From NCBI RefSeq assembly GCF_025399835.1, contig NZ_JAODVR010000002.1, positions 124,001-188,000 on the forward strand: DNA of 64,000 bases. The letters run 5' to 3'. This document shows positions 42,336 to 51,411 of the stretch, in pieces (the stretch's first letter is position 1; every line of letters begins with the position of its first letter). This DNA is from Haloarchaeobius sp. HME9146. Its GTDB lineage: Archaea; Halobacteriota; Halobacteria; Halobacteriales; Natrialbaceae. A program made the translations under genes and the position numbers. A model generated the notes under the pieces. It saw only the letters and a list, made by a program, of their open reading frames with translations. It made no database searches and was not told where the DNA came from.

Positions 42336-44675
42336 ATGGTAGAGCACACCCGGACCCTCGATTTCAAGATCGCCTTTGCCATCGGGCTGGGGACCATGAT
42401 CGCAGCGGGTATCTTCTCGCTCTCGGGGACGGCGGTCTTCCGAATCGGGTCGAGTGCGGTCCTGGCGTTCGTGCTTGCCGCAGTCGTCGCCAGCATCACC
42501 GCGGCTGCCTACTCGGAGTTCGCGTCGGTCTACTCCGAGAACGGGGGTGGCTACCTCTTCGTCTCGGAGACGTTCGAGGGGCGAGACCGGTTGAAATACG
42601 CGGTCGGGATGTCGCTCTTCCTGGGGTACACCGGGACGACGGCGTTCTACCTGGCGACGATGGACGAGTGGTTCTTCCGGTTCATCCTTCCGGAGTCACT
42701 GTCCGTCCTGCCGCATGGAAGCATCGGAATTCTCGCTGCGATTCTGCTGGGTGTGCTCAACGCTCGAGGGACGGAAGAGTCGGGCGTCTTCCAGCTCCTC
42801 GTCACGGCCGCGAAGGTCGTCGTCCTCCTCGTGTTCATCGCGGGCGCGATAGCCTTCGCCGGGCCGGGTCCCGCAACGGCCACGTTCGTCGACAACGTGC
42901 AGGTCGCGCCAGTCGGTATCGCCTCGGTCGCTGCGCTCGCGTTCATCACGTTCTTCGGGTTCTCCGCCATCGCGGCCAGCGCGGGTGAGATCATCGAGCC
43001 ACGGAAGACCGTCCCGCGGGCCATCGCGGCGAGCATGATCACCGTGACCATCCTGTATGCGCTCGTCATCGTCGCGATGGTGAACGCGCCCGTTCCGCCC
43101 GAAGTACTTGCACAGGGAGAGACCGCGATGGGCACCGTTGCCGCGTCCTTCCTCGGGCCGTGGGGACAGATCCTCATCGTCCTCGGGGCGGTGTTCTCGA
43201 TGGTGAGTGCGTCGAACGCCTCCATCCTCGCAGCCAGCGGTATCGGGTCATTGATGGGGCGCCAGGGCCACGCGCCACGTCGGTTCGCCCGCATCCACAG
43301 GGAGTACCGGACCCCGTCCTGGAGCGTGCTGACCGCCACGGCGACCATCACCGTGCTCATCTTCGTCTTCATCACGCTCTTCTCGGAGCACGGGCTGTTC
43401 GGCACGCACTTCCTCGGCCTCGAACCCCTCACCGGGTTCGCCACGTTCAACCTGCTCGTTCCACTCGCGGTGGTGAACGCCACGTTGATCTACTCGCGGC
43501 GGAACTTCCCGAGCCTCGAACGCGGGTTCCGGATGCCCCTCGTCCCGATTCTCCCGGTCGTCGGTATCCTCGCGAACCTCGCGCTCATCTGGAACCTCCC
43601 TGCCGTCGGCGTCATCGTAGGCATCGGCTTCACCCTCGCACTGGTCGCCGCATACCTCGTCTGGGGTGGCGCGCCGCACGTCGAGGAACTCGTCGAGGAG
43701 GTCGTCCCGTCCCGCGAGCCGACCCGGGAACGGACGGCGGCAGTGCCGGCGGAAGAAGCCGCGGCACCGGAGGGAGACCGCTACCGGATTCTCGTCCCGG
43801 TCGCGCGGCCCGACCGTGCCGTCTCGTACGTCCGACTCGCGGGAGCCCTGGCCCAGGCGCGGGACGCCAACCCGCTGGTCCAGGTCCTGCACGTCACGCA
43901 TATCCCCGACCAGACTCCCAACGAGATGGTCCGCGAGGCGGCTCGCGATTCGACCGACCAGATCACCGACCTCCTCGAATCGGCCGCCCTCGATGTCGAG
44001 TACACGGTCGAGGGGCACATCTGTCGGGATGTGGCGTTCGACATCCTCCAGACGGCCCGGGACGACGGGGTAGACGAGATACTGATGGGCTACCCGGAAG
44101 ACCATCCGAACATCACCGAGACGGTCGAATACCAGGCCCCCTGTGGCGTGTTCTTCACGAACAACGTCGAGGCGATGGACGACCTCTCGGTCGTCAACAT
44201 CGGTGCCGGCGGCGGCCCGCACCACCTCGCGCTGTTGCCGTTCGTGAACCGGCTCGGGATGGCCGGGTCCGAGATCCACGTCATCAGTGTCATCCCGCAG
44301 TCGGGCGGAACGCCGGAGCCTGTCGAGGAGACGCTCGCCGCGCTCTCTGGTATCGAATCCGTCCAGGTCCACAACGTCTCTGCGGACACCGTCGCGGACG
44401 GGCTGGTGGCCGCAGCGGTCGGAAACGGGGGCGTCCTCTTCATCGGTGCGACCCGCGACCGTCGGCTCCGCCGCTGGGTGTTCGGTAGCACCCCTGACCA
44501 GACCATCGAGTACGCCAGGGACGCGAACGTGCCCGTGGTCATTCACGCGAGTACCAGCGGTCTCTCGGGACGCCTCGAGGAGTACGTGTTCCCGGTCTAC
44601 CGCTATCTTCGCCGTCACGTCGGCGGGCGACGAGACGTCCGTCGGGTTGCTGAGCGGCCGAAGAAGGCCAAGTAG
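42336..44675 (+). CDS. APC-superfamily amino acid permease with C-terminal UspA-like region
   Basis: The 779-residue protein has an N-terminal APC permease of about 12 helices (residues 1-450, with GLGTMIAAGIFSLSG and GFSAIAASAGEIIEP). A long cytoplasmic tail follows that looks like two UspA-like nucleotide-binding domains, including YRILVPVARPDRAVSYVRLAGALAQ and DGVDEILMGYPED. CGTTTTATACGG (42303-42311) is 28 bp before the ATG. This fusion is known in haloarchaea; the tail probably senses ATP or stress. Its cargo is likely an amino acid but unidentified. Confidence 0.88.
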   Translation: MVEHTRTLDFKIAFAIGLGTMIAAGIFSLSGTAVFRIGSSAVLAFVLAAVVASITAAAYSEFASVYSENGGGYLFVSETFEGRDRLKYAVGMSLFLGYTGTTAFYLATMDEWFFRFILPESLSVLPHGSIGILAAILLGVLNARGTEESGVFQLLVTAAKVVVLLVFIAGAIAFAGPGPATATFVDNVQVAPVGIASVAALAFITFFGFSAIAASAGEIIEPRKTVPRAIAASMITVTILYALVIVAMVNAPVPPEVLAQGETAMGTVAASFLGPWGQILIVLGAVFSMVSASNASILAASGIGSLMGRQGHAPRRFARIHREYRTPSWSVLTATATITVLIFVFITLFSEHGLFGTHFLGLEPLTGFATFNLLVPLAVVNATLIYSRRNFPSLERGFRMPLVPILPVVGILANLALIWNLPAVGVIVGIGFTLALVAAYLVWGGAPHVEELVEEVVPSREPTRERTAAVPAEEAAAPEGDRYRILVPVARPDRAVSYVRLAGALAQARDANPLVQVLHVTHIPDQTPNEMVREAARDSTDQITDLLESAALDVEYTVEGHICRDVAFDILQTARDDGVDEILMGYPEDHPNITETVEYQAPCGVFFTNNVEAMDDLSVVNIGAGGGPHHLALLPFVNRLGMAGSEIHVISVIPQSGGTPEPVEETLAALSGIESVQVHNVSADTVADGLVAAAVGNGGVLFIGATRDRRLRRWVFGSTPDQTIEYARDANVPVVIHASTSGLSGRLEEYVFPVYRYLRRHVGGRRDVRRVAERPKKAK

Positions 44676-45356
44676 GGTCGCGTTTCCAGGGCCACGTGAG
44701 GTCAAACGTTGGCGGCCCCAATTTTGTTCGAACCGAAGGTAGTACGGGAGGGGTTCGTGGGGGCGAAGCAGATTTCCCCCGCCATCAGCAGCGGCTCGAT
44801 GCGTACATCGTTGGGGAATCTATGGCGCATAAATATCTGATTTCGATTCTATTCGCTGAAGCGATATGAGGTGGTTTGTGGTCTCCGTATTGAACCATCG
44901 ATCCGGAGGTTGAATTGGCCATCGTCGGGAACTCTGTGGCTCGAGATGAGGTCTGCCCAACGAAACAAATATTTCTTCAGTTTCTAGATAATATCAAAAT
45001 TAGTTTTCAGGCCTTCAACACTGCGTGTAGGGTGCTTCATCGGAGTAACGTAATTCACAAATCAGTACTTTCGTTTCGGCATGGCTGTGGTGTCGTGTCA
45101 AGACCGTCTCGACCTGATAGTTGCACCCCAACCAGCACCGTTCCTTCGTTCATTATGTTTGCTGAACTTGAGTTCTGGGTATATGAAATTCAAATGGTGA
45201 ATGATGTGGCTCTCGGAATTGTTGCCTCAGTGCGCCAACTACTCCCTCCACGCCTCCATCTGGTGGCCACGACATCGACCGTGCTGGCCACCGAATCTCT
45301 AGACCCTCGTTGCTTGTTTCCGTATGTTGAAGGGAAGCCCACTGGACGGTACACGC
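44676..45356. other. gene-free, lower-GC tract
   Basis: About 680 bp is visibly less GC-rich than its surroundings, and AT runs such as AATATTTCTTC occur. Open frames through it carry no recognised motif and lack the acidic bias. It may be intergenic DNA with a decayed insertion or foreign piece, but no repeats or ends of an element were found. Confidence 0.5.
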
Positions 45357-46277
45357 ATGAGCGAACACCCAACGCGAATCGCGGTGACGGGCGGGCTGGG
45401 CGGCGTCGGCAGCTGGGTCGTCGACCGACTGGCAGACGATGGATACGACGTCCTCGCTATCGACACGCACACACCGGAGCAACACGTCGAGAACGTCCGG
45501 TTCTTCTCGGCAGACCTCACCGACGCGGGAGAGACGTTCGACATCCTCCACGCGTTCGACCCGGAGGCCGTCATCCACCTCGCAGCGATTCCGGACCCGA
45601 CCGCACACGCCGGGACGCGCGTGTTCTCGAACAACATCCTCTCGGCGTACAACGTCCTCTTCGCCGCCGGTCGACTCGGGAGCGATATCGTCTGGGCCTC
45701 CAGCGAGTCCGCTTACGGGTTCCCCTTCTCGGAGTCGCTCCTTCTCCCGGAGTACCTCCCCATCGACGAATCACACCCCATGCGACCCGAAGACCCGTAC
45801 GGTGTCTCGAAGGTCGCCGGTGAGTCGGTCGCCGAGATGGTCACCCGCCGGTTCGGTGTCCAGGTGGCGTCCATCCGCCCGTCGTGGGTGCAGTATCCAG
45901 GCGAGTACGAGGTGAGCAACATCCGTCGGGAAGTCGCCGTCGACGAGATAGAAGCCGGGACCAAACCGCCCGGGAGTGGGAACTTCTGGTCGTACATCGA
46001 CGTCCGGGACCTCGTCGAACTGTGCGTGAGAGCTGTCGAGGCTGACTTCGACGGGCACGAACCGTACCTCTGTCACGCCGCAGAGAATTACATGGGCGTC
46101 GAAACCGCCCGACTGATCGCGGCTCTCAGTGACGGGACGGCGCCCGACCTGTCCGGGCTCTCCGGAGAATCCTGTGCGTTCACCACGCAGAAGGCGTTCG
46201 ACGAACTCGGCTGGGAACCCGAGCACACCTGGCGAGAAGCCGAGTCCGAGACGGTGGACGGTCCATCCTTCATCTGA
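45357..46277 (+). CDS. NAD-dependent epimerase/dehydratase (extended SDR)
   Basis: The 306-residue protein has the TGGLGGVGSWV cofactor loop, Ser in SSESAYG and the catalytic YGVSK pair in RPEDPYGVSKVAGE, all typical of extended SDRs acting on nucleotide sugars or sugar acids (for example uronate dehydrogenases). The start MSEHPTRIAVTGG was chosen because the upstream ATG adds 11 residues before the first strand. The TATA box is weak. Uronate dehydrogenase is one candidate role, but this is inference. Confidence 0.82.
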   Translation: MSEHPTRIAVTGGLGGVGSWVVDRLADDGYDVLAIDTHTPEQHVENVRFFSADLTDAGETFDILHAFDPEAVIHLAAIPDPTAHAGTRVFSNNILSAYNVLFAAGRLGSDIVWASSESAYGFPFSESLLLPEYLPIDESHPMRPEDPYGVSKVAGESVAEMVTRRFGVQVASIRPSWVQYPGEYEVSNIRREVAVDEIEAGTKPPGSGNFWSYIDVRDLVELCVRAVEADFDGHEPYLCHAAENYMGVETARLIAALSDGTAPDLSGLSGESCAFTTQKAFDELGWEPEHTWREAESETVDGPSFI

Positions 46278-46316
46278 CCGGGCAACGAGAGGCTCGCGTC
46301 GGCCGCTCCGGTCCGG

Positions 46317-47735
46317 TCACCGGTTGAGGGTATGGACGGCTGCACCGTGGGCGTTTGCAGCCGCTTCCATCACGGCCTCGGTGAGGGTCGGATGGGTGTG
46401 GACCGTCGACGCGACCTCTGTGAGGGTCGCCTCGGTTTCGACGGCCAGCGCGAACTCTGCGACCAGTTCCGAGGCGTCCGGACAGACCAGCTGCGCGCCG
46501 AGTATCGTTCCGGTTGTCCCGTTCGCGACGACCCGAACGAAGCCATCGGTCTCACCGAGCGTGAGTGCCCGGCCAGACGCGCGCATCGGCATCTCCCCGA
46601 CGATGGGCTCGAGGCCAGCTTCCTCGGCCTCGGCCTCGGTCATCCCGACCGTCGCAATCTCTGGGTCGGTGAAGACAGCAGCCGGAATCGCCCGGGGATC
46701 GATGGTCTCGGAAGTCCCAGCGACCACCTCTGCTGCAATCTCACCTTCTTTACTCGCCTTGTGTGCGAGCATCGGTTCGCCGGCGACGTCCCCGACAGCG
46801 AAGATGTTGGCTGTACTGGTTCGGGTCTGTTCGTCGGTCCAGACGAAGCCGCTGTCGTCGGTCTCGATGGCTGCAGCCGAGAGGTTCAGCGTGTCCGTGA
46901 CCGGCTCACGGCCGACAGCCACGACGACGTGGTCGCCGTCGTATTCGAACCGTTCGTCGTCCTCGTTCCGGGTACTGACACGCACACCAGTCGTGGTCGG
47001 CTTCCAACTCGCGGCCTGCTCCCCGAAGCGGAAGTCGATACCCAGTTTCTCTCCACGACGCCGGACGACGCGGGCGACGTCCCGTTCGTAGCCGGGGAGC
47101 ACCTGGTCCAGCATCTCGACCACCGTCACGTCGACTCCCAGTTTGGCGAACACCGTCGAGAGTTCCATCCCGATGTAGCCAGCGCCGATGACGACGAGCT
47201 GGTCGGGCAGGGAGTCGAGTGCCAGCGCATGTGTCGACGAGAGTATCCGCTGGCCGTCGAAGGAGAACCCGGGAAGTTGGATGGGGCGCGAGCCCGTTGC
47301 TACGATAGCGTGCTCGAACGCGAGTACGCCCTGTCTGGTTCCGTCGCTGGTGATCTCGACCTCGTTCTCGCCCGTGAACGAGGCGACACCATCGAGGAGG
47401 GTGACGCCGTTGCCCTTGCATAGCTTCTCGACACCGCCGGTGAGTCGGTCCACGACACCGTCTTTCCACTCGGTCATGCGACCGAAGTCCACGTCGATGT
47501 CGGCGCTGATTCCCATGGTCTCCGCTTCGCTGGCCTCGTGGGCGATGTCGGTCGCCGTGATGAGCGCTTTCGAGGGGATGCAACCGACGTTGAGACAGGT
47601 CCCACCGTATGCATCCTTCTCGACGAGCGTCACGTCGAGACCTGATTGCGCCGCCCGGATCGCGGCGACGTACCCACCAGGGCCAGCACCGATAACCAGT
47701 ACCTCCGTCTCTGTTGGGAGTGAATCTGCAGCCAT
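46317..47735 (-). CDS. lpdA: dihydrolipoyl dehydrogenase (E3)
   Basis: The 472-residue flavoprotein has the FAD loop GAGPGGYVAAIRAAQ, the redox disulfide Cys47/Cys52 in GGTCLNVGCIPSK and the C-terminal HTHPTLTE with the His-Glu pair. It reoxidises dihydrolipoamide on an E2 with NAD+. GGTATATTAGG near 47780 is a TATA box roughly 45 bp before the ATG, so a short leader may exist. It is the likely E3 of the complex whose E2 lies 1.2 kb downstream. Confidence 0.95.
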   Translation of the reverse strand: MAADSLPTETEVLVIGAGPGGYVAAIRAAQSGLDVTLVEKDAYGGTCLNVGCIPSKALITATDIAHEASEAETMGISADIDVDFGRMTEWKDGVVDRLTGGVEKLCKGNGVTLLDGVASFTGENEVEITSDGTRQGVLAFEHAIVATGSRPIQLPGFSFDGQRILSSTHALALDSLPDQLVVIGAGYIGMELSTVFAKLGVDVTVVEMLDQVLPGYERDVARVVRRRGEKLGIDFRFGEQAASWKPTTTGVRVSTRNEDDERFEYDGDHVVVAVGREPVTDTLNLSAAAIETDDSGFVWTDEQTRTSTANIFAVGDVAGEPMLAHKASKEGEIAAEVVAGTSETIDPRAIPAAVFTDPEIATVGMTEAEAEEAGLEPIVGEMPMRASGRALTLGETDGFVRVVANGTTGTILGAQLVCPDASELVAEFALAVETEATLTEVASTVHTHPTLTEAVMEAAANAHGAAVHTLNR

Positions 47736-47838
47736 CTATTGCTACCTGATACCGGATGCTACAGTGTCCTGCCTAATATACCCCCCTGCCTGAGGGGGTA
47801 CAGTTATACTGCTTGATTCGCATATCCCAAAAGGAGGA

Positions 47839-48801
47839 ATGTCATCAACACTTCACTCGCAGGTCGAGGAGTATCTACACGGGCTGTCCAAACAGGGTCT
47901 CCCACCGCTGTATCGGCTCTCCCTCGACGACGCTCGCCAGACGTACCGTGACCTCAGCGTGCCAAGTGAGCCCCCGGACGACGTCGCGTCGGTCACGGAC
48001 CGGACGATTCCGGGTCCGGCAGGCGACGTCCCGATTCGACTGTATCGACCCATCGAGGACCGAGCGCTCCCGGCGCTCGTATTCTTCCACGGGGGCGGAT
48101 GGATGCTCGGTGACCTCGACACGCACGACGCGCTGTGTCGGGCGGTCGCGAACGCGACGGAGTGCCTCGTCGTCGCCGTCGACTACCGACTCGCACCAGA
48201 ACACCGGTTCCCGGCTGGACTCGAGGACTGCTACGCTGCGACCTGCTGGGTCGCTAACAACGCCGAATCGATCGGTGCTGTGCCCGGCTCGCTGGCGACC
48301 ATGGGAGACAGTGCAGGTGGGAACCTGGCGGTCGGCGTCGGGCTTCTCTCTCGCGACAGGGATGGTCCGGAGATATCGTACCAGGTGCTCGCCTATCCGG
48401 CCACGAACCATGCGTTCGATACGGACTCCTACGAGGAGAACGCACAGGGATACTTCCTCACGCGAAAGGACATGGAGCGGTTCTGGAACGGCTACCTCCG
48501 GAGCGAACTGGACGCCGAGCACGCGTACGTCTCCCCCCTCCAGACGGAGTCGCTCGCCGGCCTCCCCCCGTCGCTCGTGCTGACCTGTGGGTTCGACCCG
48601 CTTCGCGACGACGGGCAGGCACTCGCGACTCGTCTGTCCGAAGACGGCGTGGACACGCATCACATTCACTATGGCGACATGATACACGGGTTCCTGACGA
48701 TGCTCTCCGACCCCGAACTCGACCGCGCACGCGAGGGTATCGAAGAGATCGGCGAGATGGTTCGCAGCGAACTCCAGGAAGCTCCCCCGGTCACGTCGTG
48801 A
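47839..48801 (+). CDS. alpha/beta hydrolase of the hormone-sensitive lipase family
   Basis: The 320-residue protein has the HGGGW oxyanion-hole motif (residues 84-88), the nucleophile Ser158 in GDSAGGN and a C-terminal DMIHGFLTM likely holding the catalytic His. It hydrolyses esters in the cytoplasm. An AGGAGGA ribosome site sits 1-3 bp before the ATG, and the promoter region lies between it and the divergent lpdA gene. It may free an ester-linked alcohol or ketone for the dehydrogenase complex next door, but that is inference. Confidence 0.9.
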   Translation: MSSTLHSQVEEYLHGLSKQGLPPLYRLSLDDARQTYRDLSVPSEPPDDVASVTDRTIPGPAGDVPIRLYRPIEDRALPALVFFHGGGWMLGDLDTHDALCRAVANATECLVVAVDYRLAPEHRFPAGLEDCYAATCWVANNAESIGAVPGSLATMGDSAGGNLAVGVGLLSRDRDGPEISYQVLAYPATNHAFDTDSYEENAQGYFLTRKDMERFWNGYLRSELDAEHAYVSPLQTESLAGLPPSLVLTCGFDPLRDDGQALATRLSEDGVDTHHIHYGDMIHGFLTMLSDPELDRAREGIEEIGEMVRSELQEAPPVTS

Positions 48802-48925
48802 CCACACCGCCCCTGTGGCGGTCTGACCGCGACGGACAGCCCCACTGTCTCCCGAATCGAAGTCCGAGTGAACGGTTGCCACAGTAAACACGCTTTTGTA
48901 GGATGCCGTTGATGAGGTATATATA

Positions 48926-50269
48926 ATGGCAATTATCGTTAAAATGCCAAAGCTTGGGCTCGAGATGGAGCAGGGCATCATCCTGGAGTGGTTCTTCGAG
49001 CCCGGTGAGGCGGTGTCCGAAGGCGACGTGATCGCAGAGGTCGAGTCAGAGAAGAGCATCGGGGAGGTCGAAGCCCGCGAAGACGGAGAACTTCGACGGA
49101 TCTACCTCGAGGAGGGGGAGTCCATCCCCCCGGGTAAGCCGATCGGTATCCTCGCGGCTTCCGATGCCGAGATATCCGACCTCGAGGCCGAGGTCGAAGC
49201 CGAACTCGGCGACGCGGGTGCGGCCGTCGACGACAGTCAGGACGACGACGCGGCAGCAGAGACGACAGACACCGACTCGGCTGCCGACACCGAATCCACG
49301 GCGTCCGATTCTGGCGCAGCAGGGGACGACGTGAAGGCGTCGCCGCGGGCGAAGAAGCAGGCAGAGGAACTCGGCGTGGACCTCACGACGGTCGAGGGGA
49401 CCGGGCCGATGGGTTCGATCACGGCCGACGACGTCGAGGCAGCAGCCAGCGAGTCCGACGGGCAGGATTCGAGCTCCGAGCCGGTCAAGGCATCGCCACG
49501 GGCGAAGAAGCAGGCGGAAGAACTCGGTGTGGACCTCACGACGGTCGAGGGGACCGGGCCGATGGGCTCGATTACTGCCGACGACGTCGAGGCGGCAGCT
49601 GACGCCGCACAGTCGGGTTCGAGCGGTGGGGTTCACCGAACCACCGGCGGACAGTCCGAAGTGTACCGCTACGAGAGACTCTCTGCTGTGGCAAACCCCG
49701 AGGCCGGGGAAGCCCTCCTCGAGACCACGGAAGCGGTTCGGTCAGCGTTCGAGGAGCGCGTCACGACCACCGACGTGTTGCTCCTCGTCGCCTCGGCCGC
49801 ACTCGAGGAGACGCCCGTGTTGAACGGTACCTACGCGGAGTCGACGCATCAGCTGCAAACGCAGCAGGATATCGAGCTCGTGTCCGACGCCGATGACGAC
49901 CTGGCGTCGGGCGTGATCGCTGGCGTCGACGAGAAATCACTGACCGAGATCGTCGAGGCACGGGAGTCACTCGGCGACGACGAGGACGACGAGACGGCCT
50001 CGTTCACGCTCTCGAACACGGCAGGAGAAGACCCGGATGGACCACTCATCAACAGCCCGGGTGTGGCCGCACTGGAGATCGACCCGTCCGGGCAGCGGGC
50101 CGTTCCGAACGGTGACGGCGTCGAACTGCAACCGCTGGTCACCGTCGATCTGACGTACGACACGTGCGCCATCGGCGACGCCGAAGCTGAAGCGTTCGTG
50201 GACAGCTTCTTCGAACAGGCGGAGCAGGCATCCGAACTGGTGCTCGGGTCGTATCGCGGCAAGGAATAA
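48926..50269 (+). CDS. atypical E2-like lipoyl protein with two E3-binding domains
   Basis: The 447-residue protein has a lipoyl domain (residues 1-78; lipoylated Lys43 in VESEKSIGEV), an acidic Ala-rich linker, two identical peripheral subunit-binding domains (136-174 and 187-225), and a C-terminal region faintly like the E2 acyltransferase core. The catalytic HxxxDG motif is missing: D412-T-C-A-I-G-D418 stands where it should be. The core is also shorter than normal. CTTTTGTA near 48897 is 29 bp before the ATG. It may be a scaffold or lipoyl carrier rather than an acyltransferase, with E3 from 46317 and E1 from 51412-53459. Confidence 0.8.
   Translation: MAIIVKMPKLGLEMEQGIILEWFFEPGEAVSEGDVIAEVESEKSIGEVEAREDGELRRIYLEEGESIPPGKPIGILAASDAEISDLEAEVEAELGDAGAAVDDSQDDDAAAETTDTDSAADTESTASDSGAAGDDVKASPRAKKQAEELGVDLTTVEGTGPMGSITADDVEAAASESDGQDSSSEPVKASPRAKKQAEELGVDLTTVEGTGPMGSITADDVEAAADAAQSGSSGGVHRTTGGQSEVYRYERLSAVANPEAGEALLETTEAVRSAFEERVTTTDVLLLVASAALEETPVLNGTYAESTHQLQTQQDIELVSDADDDLASGVIAGVDEKSLTEIVEARESLGDDEDDETASFTLSNTAGEDPDGPLINSPGVAALEIDPSGQRAVPNGDGVELQPLVTVDLTYDTCAIGDAEAEAFVDSFFEQAEQASELVLGSYRGKE
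49331..49600 (+). repeat. tandem duplication of the E3-binding domain in the E2-like gene
   Basis: Two 117-bp units (49331-49447 and 49484-49600, period 153 bp) code for the same 39 residues starting VKASPRAKKQAEELG. They differ at 11 bases, and every difference is at a third codon position and silent. The duplication is therefore not brand new, yet the protein has stayed unchanged. Confidence 0.9.
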
Positions 50270-50394
50270 CCGAACTGGCGGTCACGCTTTTCTGGCAGCT
50301 GCGCTTCCAGCCTCTCGCTTCTCGAGCGATGCTCGTCTTTGACGAGGAAGGCGACAGTGAATTCGAGAGAAACGGATGACAGTCGGGTAACCGA

Positions 50395-51405
50395 TTACCG
50401 CGAGAGACTGCCCCGGAGCAATGCACCGCCCTCGGGGGCGGCCTTGAGCGCGGCATCGACGTCCACGAGACGCGGCCCGTCGGCAGTGGGTGTCATCGTG
50501 ACGGTCGCATCGGTGAGTTCGAGCTCGCGCTCGCCATCGGCACCGATGACGCAGTCGGTCCCTTCGACGGTCTTTGATTCGCCCCATCCGAGCGGTTCGT
50601 GCGCTTCGAGCCCGACGGTCGTCGTCATTCCCGGCGCGAGGACGGCACGGACCGACCGTTCCGCCTGGGCGGGGTCACAGAGGCTGAGTGAGACGCCGCC
50701 CGGTGCATCGGGGGCCAGGGGCTCGACACAGCCCGCGACGCTCGTGAGCCCGATCTCGGCGGGGTGTGCCCGAGTCACGACACCACCGAGCAGGTCGGAC
50801 GGGTCGATGACGGCCCTCGTTCCGATGAAGGATCGGTCGGTGATGCCGACCGTCGCCAGCCCGGCCATCGATTTCTGGCCGGAGACGTCATCCACCTCGA
50901 CGTCGATTCGTCCGTGACGGTAGGTGACGGCATCGGCGTCGACCACGCCGTTCGCGATGACGGTCGCTGCTGCACCGGCGACGGTCCCATCCACGGGCGT
51001 CGGAACGACGTTGTTGGTCCCCGTCGAGACGGAGAGGAGTGGAACGTCGCCGAGTTCCAGCGCTGCGTCCCGGGTCGTCCCGTCACCGCCCAGGACGACG
51101 ACGACGTCGGCGGTCTCCCGGAAGTGGGCCGCAGCTCGTCGCGTGTCCGCGGCCGTCTCCTGGATGGTCATATCCACCAGCTCGACGTCCATCTCCGGTG
51201 GTGCCTCGTCGATGGCGTAGGAGGCGATGCCGACCTTCTCGGGCATTATCTCCACGCTGGGTGTCTCGTCGATGAGGGTCGCTCCGTTCAGCACGCACTC
51301 GGCGACCCGGCGCTTCGCGTAGTTGTCGACGACGCTCGCGCCGCCGGTGAGGCGACGGATGTCGCGGCCTGCGGACGGGTTGACGATAAGTCCAACGTGA
51401 GCCAC
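50395..51405 (-). CDS. ATP-NAD kinase-like protein, AcoX type
   Basis: The 336-residue protein has the NAD kinase/diacylglycerol kinase-like GGDGT motif (VVVLGGDGTTRDAAL) and an N-terminal GLIVNPSAGRDIRRL segment. AcoX-like proteins are found in acetoin dehydrogenase operons; their exact role is unsettled. It is the last gene of the E1 operon, 6 bp after the E1 beta stop. Its presence is the best hint that the complex is acetoin-dehydrogenase-like. Confidence 0.85.
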   Translation of the reverse strand: MAHVGLIVNPSAGRDIRRLTGGASVVDNYAKRRVAECVLNGATLIDETPSVEIMPEKVGIASYAIDEAPPEMDVELVDMTIQETAADTRRAAAHFRETADVVVVLGGDGTTRDAALELGDVPLLSVSTGTNNVVPTPVDGTVAGAAATVIANGVVDADAVTYRHGRIDVEVDDVSGQKSMAGLATVGITDRSFIGTRAVIDPSDLLGGVVTRAHPAEIGLTSVAGCVEPLAPDAPGGVSLSLCDPAQAERSVRAVLAPGMTTTVGLEAHEPLGWGESKTVEGTDCVIGADGERELELTDATVTMTPTADGPRLVDVDAALKAAPEGGALLRGSLSR

Positions 51406-51411
51406 GTCAGC

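Noticed and set aside
43248-44705. 485-codon frame on the minus strand opposite the permease gene
   Set aside because: It is rich in Arg, Asp and Gly with no motif, and lies entirely within a well-supported gene on the other strand.
44915-45823. 302-codon plus-strand frame overlapping the epimerase start
   Set aside because: It runs into the epimerase gene in another frame and has mixed, non-haloarchaeal composition.
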